Part shown: piece by piece, positions 44,926 to 53,345 of the stretch
Position numbering within the stretch: position 1 is the stretch's first letter
Layout: each line of letters opens with the position of its first letter
NCBI GenBank assembly: GCA_030682835.1
Contig: JAUXNG010000045.1
Coordinates: 16,403-80,402, forward strand
Direction of reading: 5' to 3'
DNA: 64,000 nucleotides
DNA from: Hydrogenophaga sp.
GTDB taxonomy: Bacteria; Pseudomonadota; Gammaproteobacteria; Burkholderiales; Burkholderiaceae_C
Notes under the pieces: model-generated
What the model was told of the DNA's origin: nothing
Database searches by the model: none
The model's input: the letters and a program-made list of their open reading frames with translations, nothing else
Translations under genes and position numbers: made by a program

Positions 44926-45546
44926 ATGGCCAACAACGAAAAACTCACGGGTCACGCGCGGATCGAGACCAACAACTTCCTCATGATCGTGCTGATCACG
45001 CTGGTGATCGCGGTCGGAGGGCTGGTCGAAATCGTCCCGCTGTTCTTCCAGAAGTCCACCACGCAGCCGATCGAAGGCCTCAAGCCCTACACGGCGCTGC
45101 AGATCGCCGGGCGCGCTGTGTACGTGAAGGAAGGTTGCTACAACTGTCACTCGCAGATGATCCGTCCCGTCCAGGCCGAAACGCTGCGTTATGGCCACTA
45201 CTCGGTGGCTGGTGAATTCGTGTACGACCGTCCCTTCCAGTGGGGCTCCAAGCGCACCGGTCCTGACCTGCACCGCGTGGGTGGTCGCTACAGCGACGAA
45301 TGGCACCGCATCCACCTGATCAACCCGCGCGACCTCGTGCCCGAGTCCAACATGCCGGCCTACCCCTGGCTGGAGCGCAAGACGGTGGACGAGAACGGCC
45401 TGCCCAAGCGCATGGAAGTGCTGCGCACGCTGGGCGCACCGTACACGGACGAGGAAATCGCCGCGTCGGTGGAAGACGTCAAGGGCAAGACCGAGCTGGA
45501 TGCCCTCATTGCCTACCTGCAGGTGCTGGGCACCGCACGCAAATAA
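44926..45546 (+). CDS. ccoO: cbb3 oxidase subunit II (monohaem cytochrome c)
   Basis: A 206-residue protein with an N-terminal membrane anchor ([21 protein letters not shown]) and one haem c site CYNCH near residue 72 ([18 protein letters not shown]), the standard CcoO pattern. It relays electrons from CcoP to CcoN. GAGGAG lies upstream of the ATG at 44926; the longer upstream frame overlaps ccoN and was rejected. Confidence 0.96.
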   Translation: MANNEKLTGHARIETNNFLMIVLITLVIAVGGLVEIVPLFFQKSTTQPIEGLKPYTALQIAGRAVYVKEGCYNCHSQMIRPVQAETLRYGHYSVAGEFVYDRPFQWGSKRTGPDLHRVGGRYSDEWHRIHLINPRDLVPESNMPAYPWLERKTVDENGLPKRMEVLRTLGAPYTDEEIAASVEDVKGKTELDALIAYLQVLGTARK

Positions 45547-45561
45547 AAACCGGGGCCTGTC

Positions 45562-45699
45562 ATGGACATCAATGTGCTGCGCAGCATCGTGACAGTGGTC
45601 AGTCTGCTGATCTTCATCGGGATCGTGGCCTGGGCCTGGTCCGCTCGCAACCAGTCGAGCTTTGATGAGGCGGCCCAGCTGCCCTTCACCGACGACTAA
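45562..45699 (+). CDS. ccoQ: cbb3 oxidase subunit IV (CcoQ)
   Basis: A 45-residue protein reading MDINVLRSIVTVVSLLIFIG, then IVAWAWSARNQSSFDEAAQLP: one membrane helix and a short cytoplasmic tail. Size and position between ccoO and ccoP identify it. CcoQ stabilises the oxidase complex and is often missed in annotation because it is so short. Confidence 0.88.
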   Translation: MDINVLRSIVTVVSLLIFIGIVAWAWSARNQSSFDEAAQLPFTDD

Positions 45700-45725
45700 A
45701 CCCGGCACCCAACAAGAGAAACATC

Positions 45726-46634
45726 ATGAGCGACTTCACAAGTGACTTCTGGCACTACTACGTGGCCGGGCTGACGCTGGTCAGCATCATTGCCTGCCTG
45801 GTCCTGCTCTGGATCAGCGGCACGACCAAGGCCGCCACGCTCGAGGACAACACCACCGGCCACGTGTGGGACGGTGACCTCGCAGAAATGAACAACCCCC
45901 TGCCTCGCTGGTGGGTCTACCTGTTCATCATCACCGTGGTCTTCGCACTCGCCTATGGCGTGCTGTATCCCACGTTCGGCAAGTACCAGGGCGTGCTGGG
46001 CTGGTCGTCAGGCGGCCAGCACGAAGCCGAGGTGGCCAAGGTTGAGCAGAACATTGCCCCGATCTACGCCAAGTTTGCCGGCATGACCCCCGAGCAGATG
46101 GCCGGCGATGCCCAGGCCATGGCCATCGGCGAGCGCCTGTTCATGAACTACTGTGCACAGTGCCACGGCTCGGACGCTCGCGGTGCCCGCAGCTTCCCCA
46201 ACCTCACCGATGGCGACTGGCTGTATGGTGGCGACCACGCCGCCATCAAGACCACCATTGCCGAAGGCCGCAACGGCGTGATGCCGCCCATGGCCGCTGC
46301 CGTGGGCAGTGCCGAGGACGTGCGCAACGTCGCCCACTACGTGCTGAGCCTGTCGGGCAGCCCGCACGACAGCGTGCGTGCAGCGCAGGGCAAAGGCAAC
46401 TACGGTTCCTGCGCAGCCTGCCATGGCATGGACGGCAAAGGCAACCAGGCCATGGGCGCGCCCAACCTGACCGACAACATCTGGCTCCACGGCTGGGGCG
46501 AAGAGGCCATCGTGCGCGCCATCAACAACGGCATCAACAACCAGATGCCCGGTCAGTCTGCGCTGTTGAACGAAGCGCAGATCAACGTGCTGGCTTCCTA
46601 CGTCTGGGGTATGTCGAACACCCCGGCCCGCTAA
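45726..46634 (+). CDS. ccoP: cbb3 oxidase subunit III (dihaem cytochrome c)
   Basis: A 302-residue protein with an N-terminal membrane hairpin (helices about 12-32 and 58-82, split by NNPLPRWWVYLF) and two cytochrome c domains with haem sites CAQCH and CAACH. The DNTTGHVWDGDLAEMNNPLPRWW signature is typical of CcoP. It accepts electrons from bc1 or soluble cytochromes and passes them to CcoO. A strong terminator follows, so ccoNOQP is one unit. Confidence 0.97.
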   Translation: MSDFTSDFWHYYVAGLTLVSIIACLVLLWISGTTKAATLEDNTTGHVWDGDLAEMNNPLPRWWVYLFIITVVFALAYGVLYPTFGKYQGVLGWSSGGQHEAEVAKVEQNIAPIYAKFAGMTPEQMAGDAQAMAIGERLFMNYCAQCHGSDARGARSFPNLTDGDWLYGGDHAAIKTTIAEGRNGVMPPMAAAVGSAEDVRNVAHYVLSLSGSPHDSVRAAQGKGNYGSCAACHGMDGKGNQAMGAPNLTDNIWLHGWGEEAIVRAINNGINNQMPGQSALLNEAQINVLASYVWGMSNTPAR

Positions 46635-46646
46635 ACGGTCCCGAGA

Positions 46647-46680
46647 GGCCGGGCGTCCTCGGGCGCCCGGCCTTTTTTGT
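46647..46680 (+). terminator. Terminator after ccoNOQP
   Basis: GGCCGGGCG, 8-base loop, CGCCCGGCC, then TTTTTTGTCTTTT. The 9-bp stem is perfect. ccoG begins 24 bases later, so some read-through or a separate promoter is needed for the accessory genes. Confidence 0.88.
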
Positions 46681-46703
46681 CTTTTCACCCACCCGGAATT
46701 GCC

Positions 46704-48158
46704 GTGAGCTCCGTGCCCCCCGACGCGCAGTCCCCCAAGCCCATCATCCCCATCGTGCCCGAGCCATCCAAGGGCGGTGGCGAGACGGTGTCCCTGTATG
46801 CGGCGCGGGAAAAGATCTATCCCCGCTCTGTGTCGGGGGTCTTCTCCAACTGGCGCTGGATCACCGTGTGGCTCACGCAGATCGTGTTTTACGGTCTGCC
46901 CTGGCTGGAGTGGAATGCGCGCCAGGCGGTGCTGTTCGACCTGGAGTCGCGGCGCTTCTTCATCTTCGGGTTGGTGCTGTACCCGCAGGATTTCATCTAC
47001 CTGACGGGGCTTCTGGTCATATCGGCCCTGGCGCTCTTCCTGTTCACGGCCGTGGCCGGGCGTCTCTGGTGCGGCTACGCCTGCCCCCAGACCGTCTACA
47101 CCGAGATCTTCATCTGGATCGAAAAGAAGGTCGAGGGTGACCGATCTGCCCGCATGCGGCTTGACAAGGCCGAATTCTCGGGTGAAAAACTCCGCAAGAA
47201 ATGGCTCAAGCACGCGTTGTGGATCGGGTTTGCGCTGTGGACCGGCTTCACCTTTGTCGGTTACTTCACGCCCATCCGCGAACTCGCGGCACTGTCGCTG
47301 GCCGCTTCACTGGGCCCTTGGCAAACCTTCTGGATCTTCTTCTACGGTTTTGCCACCTATGGCAATGCCGGCTTCATGCGCGAGCAGGTGTGCAAGTACA
47401 TGTGCCCGTACGCGCGATTCCAGAGCGCGATGTTCGACAAGGACACGATGATCGTCACCTACGACGAGAAACGTGGAGAGCCGAGGGGTGCCCGCTCGAA
47501 GAAGGCCGATCCAGCTGCGCTGGGCCTGGGTGCCTGTGTGGACTGCACCCTCTGCGTGCAGGTCTGCCCCACAGGCATCGACATCCGCAAAGGCCTGCAG
47601 TACGAGTGCATTGGCTGTGGTGCCTGCATCGATGTCTGTGACGACGTGATGGACAAGGTCGGCTACCCACGTGGGCTCATCAAGTATTCCACCGAAAACG
47701 GCGTGGCCAACGGCTGGAGCACTAGCCAGATGCTGCGCCGCGCGTTGCGGCCACGCGTGCTGGTGTATTCCGGTATCCTGCTGCTCATCACGGTGGCCGT
47801 CATGGTGAGCCTCTTCATGCGCACCCCGCTCAAGGTCGACGTCATCCGCGACCGTGGAGCGCTGGCACGTATGGTGGAGCAGGGCCGCATCGAGAACGTG
47901 TTCCGCCTTCAGATCATGAACGCCACCGAATCCCCGCAGCGTTACGTCATCACCGTCTCGGGCCTGCCTGGCGTCACCCTCAACTCGGAAGCCGAGATTG
48001 AAGTGCTCCCCACCGAGGTGCGGTCAGCCGCTGTGCGGGTGCAGATTCCTCCCGACGCCGCCAAACCCGGTTCGCACCCGATCGTCTTCGATGTGCGTTC
48101 CACGGGTGACGACGTGTCTCATGTGACCGAGAAGGCCGCCTTCCTGGTTCCGCGCTGA
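46704..48158 (+). CDS. ccoG: cbb3 assembly membrane ferredoxin (CcoG)
   Basis: A 484-residue polytopic protein with two cluster motifs, CVDCTLCVQVCPTG and CIGCGACIDVCDD, and the conserved membrane motif RLWCGYACPQTVYTE. The last ~120 residues form a periplasmic beta domain. CcoG is thought to reduce copper during CuB assembly. It starts with GTG at 46704 (SSVPPDAQ...); an in-frame TTG at 46677 lies in the terminator and was rejected. Close to ccoNOQP as in most proteobacteria. Confidence 0.93.
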   Translation: MSSVPPDAQSPKPIIPIVPEPSKGGGETVSLYAAREKIYPRSVSGVFSNWRWITVWLTQIVFYGLPWLEWNARQAVLFDLESRRFFIFGLVLYPQDFIYLTGLLVISALALFLFTAVAGRLWCGYACPQTVYTEIFIWIEKKVEGDRSARMRLDKAEFSGEKLRKKWLKHALWIGFALWTGFTFVGYFTPIRELAALSLAASLGPWQTFWIFFYGFATYGNAGFMREQVCKYMCPYARFQSAMFDKDTMIVTYDEKRGEPRGARSKKADPAALGLGACVDCTLCVQVCPTGIDIRKGLQYECIGCGACIDVCDDVMDKVGYPRGLIKYSTENGVANGWSTSQMLRRALRPRVLVYSGILLLITVAVMVSLFMRTPLKVDVIRDRGALARMVEQGRIENVFRLQIMNATESPQRYVITVSGLPGVTLNSEAEIEVLPTEVRSAAVRVQIPPDAAKPGSHPIVFDVRSTGDDVSHVTEKAAFLVPR

Positions 48159-48196
48159 CGCTTCCCATCGCGTCTGCACATTTTCTGGAGACTCTC

Positions 48197-48493
48197 ATGA
48201 GCAACCCGACTCGCACACCGACGACACACAAGGACAACACTCCCTGGTGGCGCATTCCCCATGTCGTCTTCATTCCCGTGCTCCTGCTGTGCGGCGTGGT
48301 GGCGACCAGCACCATGGTGGTCATCTCCACCATGGACCAAGATCCCGTGCTCGACAAAGAGGTGTACGAGCGGGAGCGCCGTGCCGCACTGGCGCTGGAT
48401 GGGCAGGCGAAGATTGACGCCCTGATGGCCTCGCAGCCCGCCATGCAGGGCCGCAACCATGCGGCGTCGCCCGTGGTTCCGCTCGAAAAATAA
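48197..48493 (+). CDS. FixH/CcoH-like small membrane protein
   Basis: A 98-residue protein with one membrane helix (about 24-44, VVFIPVLLLCGVVATSTMVVI) and a periplasmic-type tail (DQDPVLDKEVYERERR). The sequence after the helix, with D-x-V-x-x-x-x-Y-E, resembles the start of FixH/CcoH proteins, which help stabilise cbb3 oxidase and are normally encoded right after ccoG. It is shorter than most FixH proteins (about 150). TCTGGAGA precedes the ATG. Confidence 0.6.
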   Translation: MSNPTRTPTTHKDNTPWWRIPHVVFIPVLLLCGVVATSTMVVISTMDQDPVLDKEVYERERRAALALDGQAKIDALMASQPAMQGRNHAASPVVPLEK

Positions 48494-48573
48494 AGACCTG
48501 GCAACGCCAGCACGTGCCCCCGTCACGTGGGTCGAGCTGTATCCCGTACGCATTCAGTCAAGGAGAACGAGTC

Positions 48574-48867
48574 ATGTGGACCCAGCGTTTGATGTGGATA
48601 GCATGGCCCGCCTTTCTGGTGGCGGCCGTCCTGGAGATGATCGTCTTCGCCCTGGTTGACCCCAGCGACCTGCACTGGTTTGGCGCACCCTTGAGTCTGT
48701 CGCGCGAGGCTGTCTATACGCTGGCGTTCTTCGTATTCTGGGGCGCCACCATCGCCTCCAGCGCGCTAACCACTTTGCTGTCGATGTCCCCATTCGAGGT
48801 CAATCGCTGCCCGGTACCGGTGGACGACCGTCCGAGCGACTGCGCACGGAGCGGCTCCTGCGGTTGA
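48574..48867 (+). CDS. Small two-helix membrane protein, unknown
   Basis: A 97-residue protein with two hydrophobic segments (about 8-27, WIAWPAFLVAAVLEMIVFAL, and 47-68, VYTLAFFVFWGATIASSALT) and a Cys-bearing C-terminus (NRCPVPVDDRPSDCARSGSCG). AAGGAG lies 10 bases before the ATG. It closes the cbb3 accessory gene group, so a role in oxidase assembly is possible but unproven. No family was recognised. Confidence 0.65.
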   Translation: MWTQRLMWIAWPAFLVAAVLEMIVFALVDPSDLHWFGAPLSLSREAVYTLAFFVFWGATIASSALTTLLSMSPFEVNRCPVPVDDRPSDCARSGSCG

Positions 48868-48881
48868 GTGCCCGCGTTTCG

Positions 48882-48938
48882 AACGCACAACAAAAAACCC
48901 TGCACCAGAGACCTGGGCAGGGTTTTTTGTTGTGCGTT
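48882..48938. terminator. Bidirectional terminator between the cbb3 genes and fnr
   Basis: A perfect 22-base inverted repeat (48882-48903 and 48917-48938) has GCAGGG and a T-run on the right arm and the mirror image on the left, so it can stop transcription from both convergent genes. Confidence 0.88.
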
Positions 48939-48966
48939 GACGCCGGTGCCGCTGCAGATTCCGGTG

Positions 48967-49686
48967 TCAGCGGCAGGTCTGCGGATTGACGATCGCTTTC
49001 AGCGCTTCTGTGTCCTTGATGTGCACGTAGCGCTGCTTCACTTCGATGATGCCGTCGTCGACGAACTTCGAGAAGGTGCGGCTCACCGTCTCCAGCTTCA
49101 TGCCGAGGTAGCTGCCAATCTCTTCGCGTGTCATGCGAAGGATCAGTTCGGACTGCGAGAAGCCGCGGGCATGCAGACGTTGCACCAAGTTCAGCAGGAA
49201 AGCGGCAAGGCGCTCTTCGGCCCGCATGCTGCCCAGCAGCAGCATCACGCTGTGGTCGCGCACGATCTCGCGGCTCATGATCTTGTGCACGTGGTGCTGC
49301 AGGGTGGTGAATTCGCGCGACAGCTGCTCGACCTGATCAAAGGGCATCACGCATACCTCGGCATCTTCCAGTGCCACCGCGTCGCAGGAATGGTGGTCGC
49401 TCACGATGCCGTCCAGTCCGATGATCTCGCCCGTCATCTGGAAGCCGGTGACCTGGTCGCGCCCATCGGCTGTGGTCACGCAGGTCTTGAAGAAGCCCGA
49501 GCGCACGGCGTAGAGGGACGTGAAGGGGTCGCCCGTGCTGAACAGGGCGGAGCCACGCTTCACCCTGCGGCGGGTGGAGATCACGGTGTCCAGCTTCACC
49601 ATTTCGTCGGGGTTCAACCCCATCGGAAGGCACAGCTCGCGAAGGTTGCAGCTGGAGCAGGCGACTTTGATGCTTTGTACGTCCAT
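48967..49686 (-). CDS. fnr: FNR oxygen-sensing transcription regulator
   Basis: A 239-residue CRP/FNR protein. The N-terminal cysteines C10, C13 and C19 (ACSSCNLRELC) and C101 (DHHSCDAVAL) are the four ligands of the oxygen-sensing [4Fe-4S] cluster. A cyclic-nucleotide-like beta roll follows, then a dimer helix and a helix-turn-helix (MTREEIGSYLGMKLETVSRTF) whose E-x-x-S-R recognises TTGAT half-sites. The start at 49686 (MDVQSIK) was chosen over a frame running to 49836. It lies opposite hemN, sharing a region with an FNR box. Confidence 0.95.
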   Translation of the reverse strand: MDVQSIKVACSSCNLRELCLPMGLNPDEMVKLDTVISTRRRVKRGSALFSTGDPFTSLYAVRSGFFKTCVTTADGRDQVTGFQMTGEIIGLDGIVSDHHSCDAVALEDAEVCVMPFDQVEQLSREFTTLQHHVHKIMSREIVRDHSVMLLLGSMRAEERLAAFLLNLVQRLHARGFSQSELILRMTREEIGSYLGMKLETVSRTFSKFVDDGIIEVKQRYVHIKDTEALKAIVNPQTCR

Positions 49687-49797
49687 AAGTATTCCGGAAA
49701 TGCGTGTGAAGCTTAACGCATCGGCTTGACCAGTGCCCAAAAATCTGGCTTGCCCTCCCTGCGGGGGGAAGGGTTTACCCGTGCCAGATGGACGCAG

Positions 49798-49811
49798 TTG
49801 ATCAAGATCAA
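49798..49811. promoter_or_regulatory. FNR box between fnr and hemN
   Basis: TTGATCAAGATCAA matches the FNR consensus exactly. At -41.5 the hemN transcript would begin near 49846, 20 bases before the GTG start. The same box lies 112 bases from the fnr start codon, so it may also regulate fnr. Confidence 0.85.
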
Positions 49812-49865
49812 GGCCCGGGGCAGGGGGGTGGTGCACAGTCGCCTCTCAGAACTGGAGAATTGTTT

Positions 49866-51245
49866 GTGAGTCATGCCATTTCCTCCGAGCTGCTGAAGCG
49901 GTTCGACATACCCGGCCCCCGCTATACCTCGTACCCCACCGCCGACCGCTTCGTGGAAGCCTTCGGCGAGGCTGACTACATCCAGGCCCTGGAACAGCGA
50001 CGTGTCGGGTCCATGGCGCTTCCGCTGTCGCTGTACGTGCACATTCCGTTTTGCGAATCGGTCTGCTACTACTGCGCCTGCAACAAGGTGATCACCAAGC
50101 ACCACGAGCGTGCAGCCGAGTACCTGCGCTACCTGGCCCGCGAAGTCGAGCTGCAGGTGCAGCATTTCGGCCAGGGCCACAGCGTGTCCCAGCTCCACCT
50201 GGGCGGTGGGACGCCGACCTTCCTTTCAGACCTTGAGCTGGAAGACCTGATGAGCATGATCCGGCGCAACTTCACGCTGGTGCCCGGCGGCGAGTATTCC
50301 GTCGAGGTGGATCCCCGCACGGTGACCGAGCAGCGTCTGCAGACGCTGGCTCGGCTCGGATTCAACCGCTTGAGTTTCGGCGTGCAGGACTTCGACCCGG
50401 CCGTGCAGAAGGCGGTGCACCGCGTGCAGCCCGCCGATCAGGTGTTTGCGCTGGTCGAGGCGGCGCGCAAGATCGGTTTCGAGTCGGTCAACGTCGACCT
50501 GATCTACGGTCTGCCGCTGCAGACGCCGGAGTCGTTCGCCCGCACGCTCGCCCAGGTCAATGAACTGCGGCCCGATCGCATCGCCCTCTATGCATACGCG
50601 CACCTGCCTTCCCGATTCAAGCCCCAGCGGCGCATTGTGGCCGCCGAACTTCCCAGCGGCGGCGACAAGCTGGCCATGCTGTCCGCTTCGCTCGACGCAC
50701 TGATCGGCGCGGGCTATGTGTATGTCGGCATGGACCACTTCGCACTGCCCAGCGATGCGCTGGCCGTGGCCAAGCGCCAGGGCCGCCTGCACCGCAACTT
50801 CCAGGGCTACAGCACCCAGCCCGACTGCGACCTGATCGCGCTCGGCGTCTCGGCCATCGGTCGCATCGGCGCCACCTACAGCCAGAACGCCAAGACGCTG
50901 GAAGAGTATTACGACGCCCTGGATCAGGGCCGCCTGCCCATCGTGCGGGGCCTGGCCCTGACCCGCGACGACCTGCTGCGCCGCTCGGTGATCATGGCCA
51001 TCATGTGCCAGGGCCAGCTGCAGTACGAATCGATCGAGCTGGGTCACCTGATCGACTTCAAGAGCTACTTCGCCCGGGAGCTGGAGGCACTCGCCGCGCT
51101 CGCCGAGCAGGGTCTGGTCACCCTTGAGGATTCGGGCATGCAGGTCACGGCGCCGGGCTGGTTCCTGGTGCGGGCCATTGCCATGGTGTTTGACAAGAAC
51201 CTGCAGGTCGATCAGGACCGGGCCCGGTTCTCCAAGATCATCTGA
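49866..51245 (+). CDS. hemN: Oxygen-independent coproporphyrinogen III oxidase
   Basis: A 459-residue radical SAM enzyme that makes protoporphyrinogen IX without oxygen. The cluster motif is C63-x3-C67-x2-C70 (CESVCYYCAC), followed by LHLGGGTPTFL and EVDPRTVTEQRLQTL. The GTG start at 49866 is preferred: GGAG lies 8 bases upstream and the protein then begins like other HemN proteins. The FNR box upstream fits induction at low oxygen, when haem for cbb3 oxidase is needed. Confidence 0.95.
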   Translation: MSHAISSELLKRFDIPGPRYTSYPTADRFVEAFGEADYIQALEQRRVGSMALPLSLYVHIPFCESVCYYCACNKVITKHHERAAEYLRYLAREVELQVQHFGQGHSVSQLHLGGGTPTFLSDLELEDLMSMIRRNFTLVPGGEYSVEVDPRTVTEQRLQTLARLGFNRLSFGVQDFDPAVQKAVHRVQPADQVFALVEAARKIGFESVNVDLIYGLPLQTPESFARTLAQVNELRPDRIALYAYAHLPSRFKPQRRIVAAELPSGGDKLAMLSASLDALIGAGYVYVGMDHFALPSDALAVAKRQGRLHRNFQGYSTQPDCDLIALGVSAIGRIGATYSQNAKTLEEYYDALDQGRLPIVRGLALTRDDLLRRSVIMAIMCQGQLQYESIELGHLIDFKSYFARELEALAALAEQGLVTLEDSGMQVTAPGWFLVRAIAMVFDKNLQVDQDRARFSKII

Positions 51246-51345
51246 GGCTGGCTTGAGACGGAGGGGCCCGGGGCAGTTGAACCACCCCAGGCACGCCGCC
51301 TGTCGGTCCATGGCCTGCGATCCCCACCCCTGCTAGAGTCGCCGC

Positions 51346-52017
51346 ATGCAGACATCCATGGCACTCACGGCCCTGTTCATGGGGCTGGCCGGTGGCCCGC
51401 ATTGCGTGGCCATGTGCGGGGCTGCGTGCGCCGGCATCAGCCGGGCGGCGGGCGCCCGCAGCACCTCTGCGCTCTGGACATTTCAGTTCAGCCGACTGCT
51501 GGGTTACGCACTGTTCGGTGCCTTTGCCGCTGGATCGGTGCAGGGGCTGGCATGGCTGGGCACGAACACCGCCGTTCTGCGCCCGGTCTGGACCATGTTC
51601 CACGTCGCGGCACTGCTGCTGGGTGCCACACTGATCTGGCAGGCACGTCAGCCGGCGTGGATTGAGAACCTCGGGCAGACTGTGTGGCGCAAGGCGCGCC
51701 CGGTGCTGAGTTCGTTGGGGCCGCACGCCCCCGTGGTGCTGGGCATGGGCTGGGCCCTGATGCCCTGCGGACTGTTGTACTCGGCCTTGCTGGTGGCGTC
51801 TCTGTCGGCGAATGCACTGGAGGGCGCGGCCGTCATGGCACTGTTTTCCATCGGCACGTCGGTGTCGCTCACCGCAGGGCCCTGGCTGCTCTTGCGCTTG
51901 CGGGGCGGGCGTTCCGGCGCCTGGGGGATTCGCCTGGCAGGAGTGGCACTCGCCGTGACGTCGGGCTGGGCGCTCTGGATGGGCATCACCAACCCGACCG
52001 GCCTCTGGTGCGCCTGA
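51346..52017 (+). CDS. TauE/SafE-type membrane protein (cbb3-associated)
   Basis: A 223-residue protein with six hydrophobic segments. The N-terminus has a Cys-rich motif GGPHCVAMCGAACAGI near residue 15, and a second copy of the fold begins at LGMGWALMPCGLLYSALLVASLSAN. This is the COG2836-like group annotated as sulfite exporter TauE/SafE, often encoded beside ccoI/hemN/fnr, where a copper or cofactor role in oxidase assembly has been proposed. The exact substrate is not known. Confidence 0.75.
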   Translation: MQTSMALTALFMGLAGGPHCVAMCGAACAGISRAAGARSTSALWTFQFSRLLGYALFGAFAAGSVQGLAWLGTNTAVLRPVWTMFHVAALLLGATLIWQARQPAWIENLGQTVWRKARPVLSSLGPHAPVVLGMGWALMPCGLLYSALLVASLSANALEGAAVMALFSIGTSVSLTAGPWLLLRLRGGRSGAWGIRLAGVALAVTSGWALWMGITNPTGLWCA

Positions 52018-52019
52018 GT

Positions 52020-52994
52020 TCAGGCGGCCATGCACGGGCGGCGTCCGGGCAGTGTGGCCAGCACCAGGCCGAAGAGCGCGATGCCAAAGGCCAACACCTG
52101 AGTCGAGCTCAGCCGTTCTCCCATGAAAATCACCCCGATGACGGCCGCACTGATGGGCAGCATCACGGTGAACACCCCGGCCTGTGAGGCCGGTACCGTT
52201 TTCAGTCCGGTCATCCACAGCCACACCGTCCACACGCTGGCGGCCAAGCCGTAAAACACCAGCAGGCCCCACATGGGCCACTGCACAGTTCCAAAATCGA
52301 AGGACCAGGCAGCCCAGATGCCAAAAGGCGTGACCAGGGCAAAACCCCACAGGTTGATGATGGCCGAGATGCGCTTGGGACCCAGTCCGTCGGTCAGGCG
52401 TTTGCCGATCACCACATAGGCCGCCTCGCAGACAACAGCAGCGAAGACCAGCAGATTGCCCAGCAGTGCCCGGTCCATTCCCCATGGGCCGCTGGTGTCG
52501 GGGGCGGCGCTCAGGCCGGGATCGGCTTTCTGGAGCGAGAACAGGCCAATGCCCACCGCTGCACAGGCGATCGCGGCCATGCTGCGCCAGCCGATGCGCT
52601 CACGCAGAAACAGCCAGCTGAGGATGGCCACGACGGCAGGTATGGAAGACATGACCACGCCGGCCGCCACGGCGGTCGTCATGCTGACACCGAAGAGCAT
52701 GCAGATCGAAAACAGGAAGTTGCCCAGAAATGACTCCAGGAACAGGAGCCGCCGGGTGTGCGGTGACAGTGGCGGCTCGCTCGCGGGTTTCCGGAGCCAG
52801 CGGGTCATCGCCAGTCCGCCAATGCCAAAGCGCAGCCAGGCCAAGAGGAACACCGGAAACACCAGGACGAGAGGCTTGGACAGCGCCACGTAACTCCCCA
52901 CCAGCGCCATGCTCAGGCCCAGGCAGCCATAGGCCCACAACCGGTTCAAGCCGCACCCCGCGAATGCTTGTGAATCTGCATGGGTGCGCATCAT
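52020..52994 (-). CDS. DMT superfamily transporter, EamA family
   Basis: A ten-helix EamA transporter of 324 residues from the ATG at 52994 (an ATG pair lies at 52991/52994; a GTG at 53030 would give 336). The two halves begin at LWAYGCLGLSMALVGSYVALSK and GNLLVFAAVVCEAAYVVIGKRL; FMGERLSSTQVLAFGIALFGLVLA is the typical final motif. Substrate unknown. It converges on the TauE-like gene with 2 bases between stops. It is not close in sequence to the EamA protein at 19.7 kb. Confidence 0.85.
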   Translation of the reverse strand: MMRTHADSQAFAGCGLNRLWAYGCLGLSMALVGSYVALSKPLVLVFPVFLLAWLRFGIGGLAMTRWLRKPASEPPLSPHTRRLLFLESFLGNFLFSICMLFGVSMTTAVAAGVVMSSIPAVVAILSWLFLRERIGWRSMAAIACAAVGIGLFSLQKADPGLSAAPDTSGPWGMDRALLGNLLVFAAVVCEAAYVVIGKRLTDGLGPKRISAIINLWGFALVTPFGIWAAWSFDFGTVQWPMWGLLVFYGLAASVWTVWLWMTGLKTVPASQAGVFTVMLPISAAVIGVIFMGERLSSTQVLAFGIALFGLVLATLPGRRPCMAA

Positions 52995-53226
52995 GCCTGA
53001 AGGTGTGAGCCTGCTCCCTGCTCCCTGCACCGGTTCCGGGCGTGGGCCGCGGTTGAGACCGACTGGCAGTCATGACAGTTGGTCTTTATTCCACGATGGG
53101 AAGTTACATTTTCATATTACGAGATGACGCTATGCTGCACTGCAAGAAATTTTCTCATTACAGAATATCGTTTTTTGCATTGCGGCATAAGGCCGAAAGC
53201 TGTTTGAAATCGTTAGAGAAATTTTT

Positions 53227-53307
53227 TGTCTTATATAAGACACAAGAGCTTTTCAAAGTCTTCTATAAGACTTAAAGTAACCATATCGGCACCGTACTTG
53301 CAAGTAC
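53227..53307. promoter_or_regulatory. Palindrome cluster in the aceA promoter region
   Basis: The 350 bases before aceA contain no gene and are far more AT-rich than the surroundings. Three palindromes lie there: TGTCTTATATAAGACA (53227-53242, perfect), AAGTCTTCTATAAGACTT (53256-53273, one mismatch) and GTACTTGCAAGTAC (53294-53307, perfect). The first two share GTCTT-N4-AAGAC and their centres are 30 bases apart, about three helical turns, which suits two dimers on one DNA face. Confidence 0.65.
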
Positions 53308-53345
53308 CTTGCCTCAACCGTTTTTTCAACCTGATGGAGTCTCAC

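Noticed and set aside
53072..53275. 67-codon frame in the aceA upstream region
   Set aside because: It has no ribosome site, and the residues result from AT-rich operator sequence; the palindromes explain the region better.
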